A stretch of DNA of 64,000 nucleotides from Vitellaria paradoxa (lineage: Eukaryota; Streptophyta; Magnoliopsida; Ericales; Sapotaceae). Where the stretch lies: positions 25,446,147 through 25,510,146 of the forward strand of contig CM034243.1 of NCBI GenBank assembly GCA_019916065.1, written 5' to 3'. The first letter of the stretch is position 1; every line of letters begins with the position of its first letter. The notes below the pieces were generated by a model that was given only the letters and a program-made list of their open reading frames with translations, did no database searches and was not told the origin of the DNA. The translations under genes and the position numbers were made by a program. Positions 26,101-41,100 of the stretch are shown here, piece by piece.

Positions 26101-29100
26101 AATGTCCTCCCAGCCAGTCATAAATACTAAGACAGCACCTGGCCTTTCCTTCCGGCATATGTGGCACAAAACAGCCTCAATAAGATTAAAACCAATGCAA
26201 TCAGGTGCCCAATACGACAGTGAATCACGTGTCCTGGCACCGTACTTCTCAAAATTTGATTTATTAAGAGCATCCTGCGGAACAATAACAAGATAGAAGA
26301 CTAGTCACACATAGTTGTTGTACGAAGCTTCAATTTTAGAGAATGTAAGGTTTATCTATGGCTTATCTTTTTTCTGATAAGTTTACATATAGCTTCTCGT
26401 TATAAAGAAAAATAAACAAAATGAAATAGTGGGAAAGTCTATCAAACGTGTTTATCAGGAAACAATGTAACATAAGTAGAATATCAGGAATCCACAAAAG
26501 GCAAAATCCAAATAATATAACTAACTTGAGAAAGATGGTTGCCACTGATTGTATAGGAGGAGGTGACGTGCCACCCATTGCCTACATGGCAAGCTTAATT
26601 TATTTAGTGGAAGTCAATGACTATGTACAAGAAGGCAAATTGGCTCCCACTTAACAAGCTAGATATAAATTATCAAACAAAGCATGCATTGGCATACAGA
26701 ACCAAAGGACGAATCAATGTCGGAGGTTGCTTCTTCAGCAATGTGAAACCCCCAGTATCTGTCACAATTTTGAGATTAATTGAGCTCAAATCACACACCC
26801 AACTGGGTTCATGTGTATCATTTTATAGATGTACAAGGTGGCTACATGATTGACTTTCACTTTTCCTATGACCAGATGCATTTCCTACATTTAATTCACC
26901 TTATGACTAGATACATTTCCTTCATGTAATTCACCTAACACACTTACCACTACTACATTTAATTCACCTACCACATACATTAACATAAATAATTAATCTA
27001 TTTACATCTTATCTACACCTCAACACTCCCCCTCAAGCTAAGAAATAGATGTCTTCCATTCCCAGCTTAGATACTAGATCATGGAAATTCGAACTGTTCA
27101 GTCCCTTTATTAAAATATCAGCTAACTGACGTCCTGATGGAACATAGGATATACACACTAATCCTTCCTCCAATTTTTCTTTGATGAAATGTCTATCAAT
27201 TTCAATATACTTTGTCCTATTGTGTTGTATAGGATTATAAGGAATATTGATGGCTGACTTGTTGTCACAATAATGCTTCATAGGACCTGCCCATTTGACT
27301 CTCAAATCATCTAGAATAACTTTTAACTAGAGTAGTTCACATAATCCTTGAGCAATAGCCCTGAATTCTGATTCTGTAGATGACCTTGCCATCACATTTT
27401 GCTTCTTGCTTTTCAACGTTATCAGATTACCTCCAAGAAAAGTATAATACCCTGTAGTTGATCTTCTATCCACTAGGGAATCTGCATAGTCAGCATCAGT
27501 GTAAGTTTCTAGAGCAAGAGCATTGTTCCTCATGAACAAAATTCCTTTTCCCGGATTGTCTTTCAAGTAATGCAGCACCCTGTAAGCAGCTTGAAGATGA
27601 GGTTCTCTTGGATCATGCATGAATTGACTAATCACACTCACAGAGTATGCTATGTCTGATCGAGTATGAGCAAGGTATATGAGTCTACCAACCAACCTCT
27701 GATACATCCTTTTATCAACAACGGGTTCATCTTTAGCTTCTCCCAACTTATGATTTGGATCCATTGGAGTAGAGACTGGCTTACATCCACTCTTCCCTTG
27801 TTCTGCTAACAAATCCGTCACGTATTTTTATTGAGATATGAAGATCCCTTGTGTGGAGTATGCTACCTCAATACCGAGAAAGTACTTTAGTTTCCCTAGT
27901 TCCTTTATCTCAAATTGTTTTACCAGTCTCTGTTTCAATTCATGCTTCTCTCTCTCATCATTTCTAGTGACAATGATGTCATCTACATAAACTATAAGAG
28001 CAGTCACTCCCCCTGTAGCCGAATGCTTAATGAAGAGAGTGTGGTCACCTTGGCTTTGTTTATAACCAGACTCCTTCATGACTTTCGCAAATCTCCCAAA
28101 CCAAGCTCTAGGAGATTGTTTTAATCCATAAAGTGCCTTTCTCAGCTTGCACACCTTGTTACCTGTGTCCCCCTCAAACCCTGGTGGGATGTTCATGTAG
28201 ATTTCTTCTTCCAAGTCACCATGGAGAAATGCATTCTTAACGTCATACTGTAGGAGTTGCCAATTGAAGTGAGCAGCCAATGATAACAGAATTCTCACAG
28301 TATTCATTTTTGCAACTGGAGCAAAAGTCTCTTAATAATCAACTCCATAAGTCTGAGTGTACCCTTTGGCCACCAATCTTGCTTTATATCTCTCAAGAGA
28401 GCCATCAGCCTTGTATTTTAGTGTGAAAATCCACTTACAATCAACAATGTTTTTTCCTTTCAATTTATCAACAATCTCCCATGTTTTATTCTTCTCTAAT
28501 GCATTCATCTCCTCTCTCATAACATCCCTCCATTCCCTTTTTGACAATGCCTCAGAAACAGTGTTCGGGACGACAATGGTGTTCAAACTTACAATAAACT
28601 GTTTGTGCGTTGGTGATAGGCAGTTAAGAGACACACAGTTGAATAGTGGATAGAGTGGTCGTTTGGTGCATTCTATGGTACTGCAATGAGAAGGTCTAGG
28701 TTGTCTGTTGAGTCAAATCTTACCGTGATCTCATTCCTTGGATTCTTGGACCTGTGCAAGTTCTGGAACGGCCTTTTTCCTTGAATACACCTGAGAGAAT
28801 CTTGAAAATTGTGAGTGACACTAGCTGGGACAGGAGAGGACAAGAGTTCGGTAGCAGAATTGGGTGACTCAGATGTGATTGTCTTAGTAGCCTCAGGTTC
28901 AACAACACGTGTTGGAACATGAGGAAGGTCAAGGGTTTTAAGTGGTTCAAATGACTCCCAAGTACTATCTTCCATCATTGAAATCTCTCCCTAAAGAGAG
29001 GACTTGGAGAAAAAATGGTATTTTCTGCGAATGTGAGATCTGCAGAGATCTAAAATTTTTTGGATGAAGGGTTGTAACATTTATGTCCCTTTTGGGTGGA

Positions 29101-32100
29101 TGAATAACCAAGGAAGATACATTTGATGGCTCGGGGATCTAGCTTGCCTCTATGTTGGTTGTGGACATGAACAAAGACAGTGCACCCAAATACCCTAGGT
29201 GTGAGGCCATATGAGGTTCTGAAGTGAGGGTAAAAACTATTAAGGATCTCTATAAGACTTCTGTTGTTTAACATATGTGAGGGAAGTCTATTTATCATGT
29301 ATGTGGCAATAAGAACAGCTTCCCCCCAATATGACTTAGGAACATTTCCCTGAAAGAGCAAAGCTCAGGTGGTGTTGAGTAAATACCCATTTTTCCTTTC
29401 AGCAACCCCATTTTGTTGAGGGGTTTTAACACATGATGACTCATAGATAATGCCCTGTGATTGAAAGTAGGGTGACAAAATCTGGTTGAAGTACTCTCTA
29501 GCATTGTCTGTCCTAAAGCTTTTTATTTTAACCCCAAATAAGTTTTGAACCATTGAATTGAAGTTAGGTATAACAATGCTAACATCATATTTTTGTTTAA
29601 GAAGAAAAAGCCATGTAACCCGAGTGCAATCATCAATTAAGGATACAAACCACCGAGCTCCAGAAACATTAGGTATAGTAGAACGACCCCATATGTCACT
29701 ATGAATCAAATGAAAAGGATGAGAACTTCTTTTATTGCTAATAGGAAAAGATACACGAGTATGTTTTGCCAATTCACAAATATCTCAATGAAACTTAGAA
29801 ATATCTAATCCTTGGAACAAATGAGGAAACATGATTTTTAAAACCCTAAAAGATGGATGACCTAGGCGTAGGTGATACAACCAAATAGAATCTTTATTTG
29901 AGAAACTGAGAAAAGTCACAAGCAAAGCACTCTTAACTTTTTGAGATGATTCAAGGTGGTAAAGGCCATTTCTTTCCTTAGCAAGTCCATTCCTCCTCCC
30001 CGAGTCCTAATCCTGAAAAACACAATAAGAAAGGAAAAAAGTAGCATAACATTTAAGATCATAGGTAAGCTTTTGAATGGAAACAAGGCTAGCTGAGAGT
30101 TTTGGTAAATGGAGGACATTTTTTAGGATAAGGGTAGGTGTGATATGTATATTTCCGAACCCTGCAACAGTAGCTAAAGAGCCATTGTCCACTAAAATTT
30201 TTTTGTTACTCGGACACGAGGTATAGGTGTGGAAGAGTTGAGATGTGAGTGTCATGTGGTCAGTGGCACCAGAGTCTATTATCCAAGAGTTGGCATAAAA
30301 TTTTTCTAAGGCATTCATGCAAAAAAAGAAAGAAGGTTTACCTGAAAGAGCCAAAGAGACCCCAACAAGCTTCTCAGCTTCTCAATTTGTTCACTGCTAA
30401 ACCCCATTGTTGCTGAATTTTCCTCCTTTTTGGGCTGCTCTACCATGAATGCTTAAGACCTCTGCTGCCCCCCAAGGTTTCCCCACTCTCGGCTTGGTGG
30501 CTTACCATTCAACTTCCAACACGTCTCTTTTATGTGCCTCCGTTTCTTGCAATGAGTGCACTAGAGATTGTCCTTGTTCTCCTTCCGCTGGTTTTCCCTA
30601 CTTAGCAGATCACTCTTTCCTTTCTCTTGATGATTTGTTTTTGCTACTAGGGCTAACCCGTCCACAGTTTGTGGTTCAAGCATGATACTCCTTTGGCTTT
30701 CTTCTGCTCGAATCAATGAAACTGCCCCTTCTAGAGAAGTTGTGTCCTCTTTGCCAAGGATTTAAATCCTAACTTGATCAAATTCAGGATTTAATCCTAC
30801 CAAAAAATCGTAGACACGATCTTTTTCAATGAAGCTCTTCAAGATGGCAACATCCTCAGGGCATTTCATCTCGAAAACTCGGTAGTAATCGAGTTCTTGC
30901 CACGGATTTAGCAGCAAGTTTGCATACTCTGTGATAGATTTGTCTTCTTGCTTAGTGGTTGCAATTTTTACCTTGACTCGTACACTTGAGCAGCATCACA
31001 AGACTTTGAATATGTGCGACGAATAAAGTCCCAAATCTCCTTTGCTGTAGTCAAAAACATACACGTGTCACTAATCATGGGGTCCATAGAATCCCATAAC
31101 CATGACATTATCATGGAATCCTCCTCGTCCCATGCTTCAAATGCGGAGTCATCCTTTGCTGGTCCCTTTCCAAGAAGGTGGTTAAGCCTCCCTTTGCCCT
31201 TGAGGTATGTACGGACAAATTGAAACCATTTGAGATAGTTCTTCCCATTGAGCCTATAGGAGGTCCGGATATTCTGCAAATCTCCAATTTTCTGAACCGA
31301 ATTGAATTCTTCGGATGGGTTAGAATTGCTAGAGATAGTGGTTCCAGAGCTTGACATTGTGAAGGAATGAAATTCGCAGCAAGTAAGGCTGCCTAGACAA
31401 TAATTAGAGAAGAAAAATAAGGAGTGGCAGCGATGAAGGCTAGACCACGCAGTAATGAAGGCTGTGACAGCGATGAAGGCTGGACTACGCAGCAACGAAG
31501 GCTATTTGAAGAAGAAGAAGAAGCCCCAAAACATCCCTAGGGCTCTGATACCATGTCACAATTTTGAAACTAATTGAGCTCAAATCACACACCCAACTGG
31601 GTTCATGTGTATCCTTTTATAGATGTACAAGGTGGCTACATGATTGACCTTTCACTTTTCCTATGACCAGATGCATTTCCTACATTTAATTCACCTTATG
31701 ACTAAATAAATTTCCTTCATTTAATTCACCTAACACACTTACCACTACTATATTTAATTCACCTACCACATACATTAACATAAATAATTAATCTATTTAC
31801 ATCTTATCTACACCTCAACAGTATCCATAGTGCGAATGGCTCGCAACATTCTGACAGAGTAAACCACTACTCACTAGGAACAAATATGATGGTGTAAGGC
31901 AAAAAGAACTAATTATGTGATTAGACTAATATGCAAGGAACAAATATAAAGGGCTCATGTAAGGAAAATAAGTAATTATGTGATTAGACTAATCAGACTA
32001 TATAAACTACTACTTACGACAAAATAACAATATTGGTTTCAAGATGTTTAGAGAAGTTCATCTGATAACCAAAAATCTGACAATCGGAATTCTTACATCA

Positions 32101-35100
32101 TCAATATAACCTTCATTTTTTCAAACCCACAGAAGATAATGTATTTATATGCACACAAAACATATCTACATGTACATCGATAAACATATGGGATATTGTA
32201 AATATAGAAAAATAAGTCTCTTGATTATTTTCTTTCCTTCTAAGTACAGGATTGTGATCTTCTGTAATCTTTTCCTAGTTTGTATAGGTAATCTAAGTAT
32301 AAATCTACGTAGAGAAAACCCTAAGGGTGACAAGCCATTCATTCATCCCTTGCTACATGGTATCAAAGCAGAAATCCTACAGTCTCAGTGGTTGATTTCG
32401 TCGGGTTCTTGCGTGTGTATCAAGAAATCCTACCGGCCTTGATTCTTATGTATGTGTCAAGAAACCATACAAGCTCTTTATCACTCCAAGAATACTATTC
32501 CAGCTAGCAGAAAACTTTGATTCCCTATTCCAAAAATTACCCATAGTGGGCGAAGACTTTTCCATCTCAATCATGACCTCTGGCAACATTTTTCCAGCTT
32601 CCAGAAGTGATTGTTGTCTATTGTTGTCACACATGAAGGACAAACCAACCTCTATCATCGTTCTTGGTGTATCACTTGTTTTCCAGCACTAGAATAACAA
32701 GATCAAGACCACCAGAGACATCATCCATCTCTGCCAACCATTGCCTACAGAAAACCATCATCGAAACCCTAGCCACATGCACAGTCCTTCCTGGCAATAG
32801 ATCTACTCAGTACAGATCCATAAGGGTGTGAGAGCACGTGCCTTAATCTTCCACCGGTGGCCAGTGAACATCTAGGCTGTCAACCTCCATGACCACTGCC
32901 TGAGATTCCTAGTCTCTAATTGACCTCCAACAGCCCCTTGTTGGCCCCTGTACACAGTTCAAGCCCCTGTCTCACCTCTAGCAATATTCAGCTATTGTTT
33001 TTTTATTTATTGTACCCTCCCTTTCCAATGGCATCTGGTTCAAGTGTTTTTTTCAATGGAATCCAAGCCAAGTGATTCCGCAAATTGGCCTAACCACTTG
33101 ACTATTTGGAAGTTGAATAGGAAGAATTATCTCCCATAGTAAAAGAAATCAAGATTGCCTTAACCAGATTTGGCAAGTATAAACATCTTGTCAATCTGCT
33201 CTAGCATCAACCAAGAATACTTACAATACTTGGGTTCAAGATGATGCTAATATAGTGAGTCTATTGTGGAACTATATGGAGGCCGAGGTTGCACACTCAT
33301 CTACTGATCTAGATGCCTCCAAGGAGATTTGATATTAAGTTTATCTGCAGTATTCCAATGACCTCAGAAGCATTTATGGAGTATCCAGCGATTTCTTCAA
33401 GCTCCAACAATCTAGAAAAAGCATCACCAAATGCTTTGCCACCTTGAAGAATATGTATGAAGAGTCAAATTCCTTTCAGCCACTATCTGATATTAATGAG
33501 ATACATAAACAACAAAAGCAAATGGTGGTACTCAACTAATTTGATGTACCATCTACGCGAGCCTCTACAGCTGGTTGTGATTACGCCTCCACTGAAAATT
33601 CATTTCCAGTCTTGAAATTCATTTCCATCTTGGTCAACCTTCTCTTGCTATCCTGCTAGGTTGAAGTCTATGGCTCACAATTTGCATCAGTTACAATCCT
33701 TGGATTGTGAGTCGTACCAATTGCGAAGCATTACTTCCTTTTTCCCAATAAATAATAATAGCGTATGCGTCCTTTTCATTTAGGCGTTTGGAGTCCAAGT
33801 CATATAGTTTCAAAGTTCGATTTTCAATACTTTGTGACAATTGTAGACGATTTTTCAAGAATCACTTGGATATATTTTATGAAAAATCATTCTAAGTTTC
33901 TTTTTGTCCTTTAAAGCATTTGTACTGAAACTAAAACTCAATTTAGCATGCCTATTAAAATTCTTGGCAATAATAATGCAAGGAATATCTTTCAAAACTT
34001 CCATTGATTTCATGTCTTCCTTTAATATGCTTTACCAATCATCTTGCTCTCAAACTCCACAATAAAACGGGGTTGTTAAGTGAGATAAATTGCATGTAAT
34101 TGAAACAACATGACGCTTGTTATTTCAGATCATTTCCCTGAAGTCTATGAGGGTGATGTTGTCCTCACAACGTGTCACTTAATTAATAAGATGCCTACTT
34201 CAATTTCACACAACCCGTCCTCTCATCCCATCTTATTTTCCCAACAATCCCTTTTCATATCTCACACAATATACTTAGGTGTGTTACTTTTGTTCACTAG
34301 GTTGATAGTAGCGTCGATAAACTGAACTCCTAAGCTAATAAATGTGTCTTTTTTGGATATTCTAGAAGATATAGATGTTACAATACATCTATATCTTGCC
34401 CTCAAACTCCACAACAAAATAGGGTTGTTAAGCGAGAGAACTTGCATGCAATTGAAACAACACAATGCTTGTTATTTCAGATGCATTTCCCTGAAGTCTA
34501 CTAGGGGGGTAATATCCTCACAACATGTCACTTAATTAATAGGATGCCTTCTTCAATTTTATATGATCGGTCCCCTAATCCCATCTTATCTTCCAAACAA
34601 TCCCTTTTTCATATCTCACATTGTATACTTGGGTGTGTTACTTTCCTTCACCAGCTTGATGGTAGGGTCGACAAATTGAACCCTTAAGCTGATAAATGAT
34701 TTACCAAAAAGATGTAGCTGTTACAGTACATTCCTTAATCGGTACTTTGTATGTATTGATGTCGCGTTTTTTAAGTCTACCTTGTTCTTCTCTGAGTCCC
34801 AGTCTTTATCCTCTCTTAGTGACAACCTTCCTTTATCAATTCTTCATTCCTTAATATTGCACCAAGGTCCACCTGCTCATCTTTTAACCACCTATCACGT
34901 CCTACTCTACAGGTTTACACTAGATGCCAAGTAGTTGGACCTGAGTCTACAAAACTTGTTAATGACTTAGATCTACTATTGCTATCCGGAAGATAAATGT
35001 ACCTATACTTATCATCTATTTATATCATGACTCATCGCCCATCACATCTTATCTTCTTCCTATCACGCCCTTATTTCCTCTTTATCATCTATATCTATTC

Positions 35101-38100
35101 CTAACCCTATGCATGAAGCTTTATCTCACTTGAAATAGCATACTTCCACGAAAGAAGAGATGTTTGCCCTTCAAGTAAACAACACGTGTGACTTAGTCCA
35201 TGTTCCTCCCAAAAAGTCAATTATTAAATGTAGATGAGTATACACAATCAAGGTGCAGCCTAATGGCTCTGTTGACAAATTGAAAGCTCGTTTAGTTGCA
35301 AAAGGTTATACACAAATTTATAGAATAAATTTCTCTTAGACTCTCTCTCCTATGACTAAGATTCCCTCTATTCGATTTCTCATTTCTGTTGTTCCCATCC
35401 GTCACTAATGTTTTCATCAACTTGATATCGAGAATGCATTCTTGCATGGTAATTTAAAAGAAGTCTATAGATAAGAACAAAACGCATTGAGTTGGATTGT
35501 CACTTTGTCATATAGAAAATCTTATAGAATGTTATTGTTAACGTACATTAATGTGTTAATGTAGTTAGTCTAGGGGTTATTTAGTATGTACAGATTTTAT
35601 GTATTCAGTATAAATACAAACATGGACTACCCAATGGATGTCCCAAGCATAAAACCAATATATAATTTCTTAACATGGTATCAAAGCGTTAGTATTAAAA
35701 AAAAAAAAAAAATCTAGCCTGTACTAGAAGGAATATCACCATCACCGTCAACCCGGTCCAATCAACACAAGATTGTCATCATCCCAATCCAGTCGTTGTG
35801 TATAGTGTATTCGATAATCATAGTCAACATGGTTGGGTTGCTCATCGTCTTGGTTCTTGCTCGTTGACCCAAAACGTCCCTCGTCATATCATGACTGACG
35901 ATTGTCGCCAGTCGTCTGCAATTGTCATCAATGCATCCTGTCATCTTCACGACATTCATGACACTGTAGCTCGTCACCAGCAATTGTTGCCAGTTGTTTG
36001 CAATTGTCAATCATTACATTGTCTCACCACCACAACCTTCCTGTCACTGTCGCTAGCCACCGGTTATCCTTCATTAAAGTTTACCTTAGTAATTAGGTCA
36101 GTGTTGGGATTTATTTGTTGAGACACCATGGAACCTAAATCTGATGCAACAACTGTTGGTTCAACCATGATTGGCTCAACTACTATTTCAACTTAGCTTA
36201 ATACCCGAAAGTTGAATGGGACTAATTATATCCAATGGTCTAAAGTTGTTAGAATTACTCTAGCAAGATATGGAAAACAAAAATACCTCACTGATTCACT
36301 TCCAGCTTCAACTGATACTACCTATGATACGTGGATTCAAACAAATGCATATCTTGTTAGTTTATTATGGAGTTCTATGGAACTCATGTGGCCAATATGT
36401 GTACTCACTTGCATAATTGCAAAGAGAATTGGGAGTATGTCTGCTTGCTATTTTCTAATGACTTGACTTGCATATATGATCTATCTCGTAAGTTTTTTCA
36501 ACTACAGTTGTATGCAAAGAGAATTGGGAGTATGTCGGCTTGCTATTTTCTAGTGACTTGACTCGCATATATGATCTATCTTGTGAGTTTTTTCAGCTGC
36601 AGTTGTTTGGCAAGTCACTCACAGTTTATTTTGCATCTCTAAAACAAATTTCTAAGGAGTTGAACATTATCCAACCATTGTCATGGGATATGAATCAGAT
36701 ACAAGGGCAGCATGAACAAATGATGGTTCTTTGGCTCCTCGCTGATCTCGACCCTAAGTTTGAACCAATGAGAGCTTAGATACTTAGTGGAACTTCTTTT
36801 CCTTCATTTGCTAAAACTTATTCTAGGGTTATGAGGGCCGTATCTCATGATTCGTCTTTAGTTAGTTCAGATCCCTCTCACTCTGCTCTTGCTAGTCAAA
36901 TACCACCATCTCCTTCTGACAGTCATGATAATCGTGCTACCTGTGGAGGTGGTCATGGTGGACGAGGAGGTCGTGGCGTACTATTGTGACCAAAATGGAC
37001 AAATTGTGGAAAGCTAGGACATCTTCATGAAAAAGTGTTAGAATTTATTTGGCAAACCTTCACATATGGCACATGCTATCTCTTCTGACCCTCCTACAAA
37101 AGTCTCCACTACTAGTGAGTATCCTCAAGCAGTGACTCTTTCAGGAGAAGAGTATTCAAGACTCTTCCATTACCAGATAGATCATCAGGCATCTCTTCCT
37201 ACTACCTCCCTTACTACTACTTCTCAAGATAATTCTCTTGCATCCCTCTCCACTCATTCTCCTACTTCTTGGATTATCAACTCTGGTGCTTCTAATCATA
37301 TGTCCTGAGCATTCATCATTGTTCTCTTACATTCAGTATTCTAATTCTCTTCTAACAGTTACTCTAGCAAATAACTCTAGTACTCCTATTAGTGGTGTTG
37401 ATACAGTGATCCCTTCTCATTCTCTTTCTTTATTCTTAGTGTTATATGTTCCTTTTTTCTTATTTAGTCTGATGTCTACTAGTAAACATACAAAGTATCA
37501 TAATTGTTTAGTGACATTTTTTCTAGTTCTGTCATTATTCAAGATATAACGACAAGGGAGACGATTGGAGGAATGTATGACGCTAGAAGAGTCTAATAAC
37601 TTAATGCTACGGTGCTTAAAACTTGTTCTGCCTTTGCTTATCCTGTTGAGATTCATTGTTGCCTTGGTCATCTGTCTTTAAAAAAGTTTAAAGTCATTGT
37701 ATCCTAGTCTAGGACATTTAAATCCCTTAAATTGTGAGTCCTGTCAATTGGAAAATCATCACTATATGTCTTTTGCTTCCTGAGTCAAAAAGAGATCATT
37801 ATGTCCTTTCTATTTAGTTCATTCAGATATTTGGGTCCTAGTCCTGTCACTTGAAAGTTGAGATTTAAGTGTTTTGTCATGTTCGTTGATAATTTTTCAA
37901 GAATTACATGGATTTATTTAATTAAAAATCGCTCGGAGTTATTTTCTATTTTTATATCTTTTTGTGCAGAAATTAAACTCAATTAGATGTGTCTGTGCAA
38001 ATCTTTCATGGTGATAATGCCAAAGCATATTTCTCTAACCCTTTTACTAGAATTCATGGCTTCTTTAGGTATTCTTCACCAATCTTCTTATTCTCATACA

Positions 38101-41100
38101 CTACAACAAAATAAGTGTCAAAGATATGGTAGGATATGCATAAGACAAATATGGTAGAATATGTATATGGTAGGTAGATATTGTGATTGATCCTTTCCTA
38201 GTTCAAAGTATTGTGATTGTAGTCATTTCCTAATTTGTATAAGAAATAGATACCATGACACACATAATGAAATCAAGTAATTCCATTCAAGCTTGAATGT
38301 TTACATGGTATCAAAGCAAAGATCCTATGGTCTTTGTCTTCGATTTCTCTTAGGTTCTTGTATCTATATCAAGAACCCTAATTGCCTATGTTTTTTGTGT
38401 CCGTATCAAGAAAACAAAATTTGCAATCTCACCGGTCGCTATCCGCTCTCTCTCATCATTAAGCAAAGTTAGATCCTCGCAAATGAGCCCGATCCAACAG
38501 CCCAATTGCCGACAACATCTTTTTCAATCGACGAAGCTCAACCAGCCGATCGCCAATCGCAGCCAGTCGATTGTTAGTCTCAGCTGATCGTCAACCTTCG
38601 TCGTCATTTTCATCATCACTAATCAATAATCAGTCAAAATCGACTCAGCCATCATCAATAGACCCAACATTCAACGACTCCCATCATCATCGATTCTCTT
38701 TAAGGTTATTTTATTCTAGTGCACTTGATATCCATTTATGGCTTCTGAATCATCTACTATCACTAGTGTTCCCATAGAATCAAAGACGATTGGCTCTGGA
38801 AATTGACCTAATTGTCTGATTGCTAGGAAATTAAATGGACAAAAATTATCTTCAGTTGTCCAAGGCAGTCAAAATTGCCCTAACTAGTCTCGACAAACAC
38901 AGACATCTTACTGACTCTACACCACCATCTTCTCAATCCTCATATGACTCTTGGATTCAGAAGGATGCCAATATTGTGAGCTTGTTATGGAATTCTATGG
39001 AGGTTAACATTACAGACCTATGCAATTCTATGGATACTAGTAAGGAGATATGGGAGCATGTTCAACTGTTGTACTCTAATATTCTTAGTTGTCCTTATAA
39101 TGTAACTAATGACTTCTTTAAACTTCAGCAATCTAGAAAAAAATATCACTCAGTACTTTGCGACCCTAAATAAAATGTATAAAGAATTGAACTCATCCAA
39201 CCATTATCAACTGACATTCATAAGATGCAGAAACAGCACAAACAAATGATTGTTCTCAAGTTTCTTACTGGTCTTGATCCAAAATTTGAACCAGTATGGG
39301 CACAAATACTTAGAAGAGCATCTCTTCCATCTTTTGTTGAGACATATTCTCAGAACTCTAATGGTGGTATCCCTAAATTCTACTTCAAGCAATTCTAAAC
39401 CAACGCGATTGACCCTTGTTAGTCAAATTGGTGCTCTTACTCCTTCTGATGGTCGTGATACTCAGGTAGATCACAATAATAATGGCAAAGGGTCTTGACC
39501 AAAGTCCACTTATTGTGGAAAGCTGGGACAAGTGCATGAGAAATGTTGGAAATTACATGGTAAGCCAACTCATATGGCTCAAGTAAGAATCTCTGAACTA
39601 GCTATCTCTACTGATGGACCTAATCATAGTGAGACCGGATCAGTTACACCTGTGACTATTTCTGGCAAGGAGTATTCTAAATTTCTCCACTATCAAGCAA
39701 TTCATCAAACATCTCTTCCCACTACTTATTTTACACATAGAGGTAATCACATCACTTGCCTTTCTACATCCCCTTTTGCATCCAAGATTCTTGATTCTGG
39801 CGCTTCAAATCATATGTTTGGAACAATTAAATTGTTTTCTAATCTTCAGCATTCATCTTCTATTCCTCCTGTTACTACAGCTAATGGATCTAGTAACCTT
39901 GGGGGAATTGGTACAACCTCCAAGCCCAACCAACCCGCTGAGTTGCACCCCTAATTGAATGAATCCAAAGAATGCTAGTGCATGGATCAAGATCTTACTT
40001 GGAACGTCCTTGTCCAACTACAAATGGTCATAAATGGTAAAGTTAATAACAGAAAACTATTCCAAACTTGAAGTGCTAAGTAGAAATGCAAGTGAACAAA
40101 GTGCCCTGCCTAAACAAATTACAGCCTTCACATTTGTTATATTTGTGAATGCAATTTCTTCCATAAGGAAAACTAATTGTTTCTATACCAAAGCCTTAAG
40201 TAGCAGTTGAAATTGGCCGTGTCCACCAAGTTCCCATGTGGTGATAAGAAGGAATAAAGCAACAATGTTAAAATACATACTAAGAAGACCAGCAGAAAAA
40301 CAAAAACTTATGAGGAGAGGAAATCACAAGTATAATGTTCATGAATCTCATAGGGTTTTTTCATTAGGAAAATCAAATGAATGTAAAAAGGAAATGAAAA
40401 ACAGGTGAATCATCACAAAACTTCATGTTTTTAATTTTTCTGCGAGTTCAAGGTTGGAACTGAAATGCAAGCATAGTACCATACAGCCCATACCTCAACT
40501 AGAGACGTGATCTGATTTTTCCTTTTTCGTGGCAATAGCTGTCGTTGTGTTTTCCACATTTTCTCTTGGCCATAATCATCAATTTGGTTGAAAGATGTCA
40601 ATTTATATCCAGTAATTTCCAGTACATCTTCCAGAAAGTGCACTCTCACAGGGTATGTAAAGCCCTAAATTTAAGGAAAATGCATTTCATGTCAAATGCA
40701 AAAATGATCCAGTTAAGAAATATTTCTTACTTGCAAAGCACATAATTTTCAATTCTTCTGATAAAAAGAATAAAGCAATGCCAGAAAAGTAAGAAACCCA
40801 AACCACATGTTGCCAACCACTAAAACCAAATCAGATGGCTAACTTCATTATTTCAATTTGTAAGCAAACTAATATTATCTGATCTTTTCTTCTCCAAAGA
40901 AAATAAGAAAAAGAAAAAAGACTTCTTTTAGAAACCATTAAACCAAGCAATTTGAATGTTTTAAGAAGATATGCTACTTCAGAAAACAAAATGAAAAAGG
41001 AGTTCACCTAATTTATTTGAATTAAGAATCTCTACAGAGTTTCCCATGCAATTGTCAAATTCAGTAAGGTCAAATTGGGTTAAAGAGTGTATAATTTGTG

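Larger units (their letters stand above)
26760..31820 (-). mobile_element. Complete Ty1/copia element C in intron 9
   Basis: LTRs at 26760-27025 and 31554-31820 start TGTCACAATTTTGA and end CACCTCAACA on the plus strand. The target duplication GTATC is perfect (26755-26759 and 31821-31825). The primer site, complement of GCTCTGATACCA, lies at 31542-31553, and the purine tract, complement of CTCCCCCTCAAGC, at 27026-27038. The LTRs differ at about 7 of 266 positions plus one indel by eye, so it is intermediate in age between copias A and B. It has the same direction as the helicase gene. Confidence 0.95.
32189..35529 (+). mobile_element. Decayed Ty1/copia element F in intron 9
   Basis: A putative short 5' LTR (32189-32357) ends CTTGCTACA and is followed directly by the primer site TGGTATCAAAGC (32358-32369). 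A gag-pol relic follows and stops abruptly at 35529, where the LTR of the next element begins. The 3' LTR is missing. This primer site differs by one base from that of copias A, B and C (AAAGC instead of AGAGC), and elements G and H share the variant. It is antisense to the helicase. Confidence 0.65.
35530..38115 (+). mobile_element. Truncated Ty1/copia element G in intron 9
   Basis: The 146-bp 5' LTR at 35530-35675 has mirror ends (TGTTATTG..CTTAACA) and is followed directly by the primer site TGGTATCAAAGC at 35676-35687. Gag, protease and integrase relics follow. The element is cut at 38115, inside the integrase block where PQQNG is expected, and the LTR of element H follows at once. Reverse transcriptase, RNase H and the 3' LTR are absent. 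Confidence 0.7.

Noticed and set aside
35762..36121. Open frames on both strands before gag of copia G
   Set aside because: They lie in the untranslated leader between primer site and gag and overlap antisense. They do not look like proteins.
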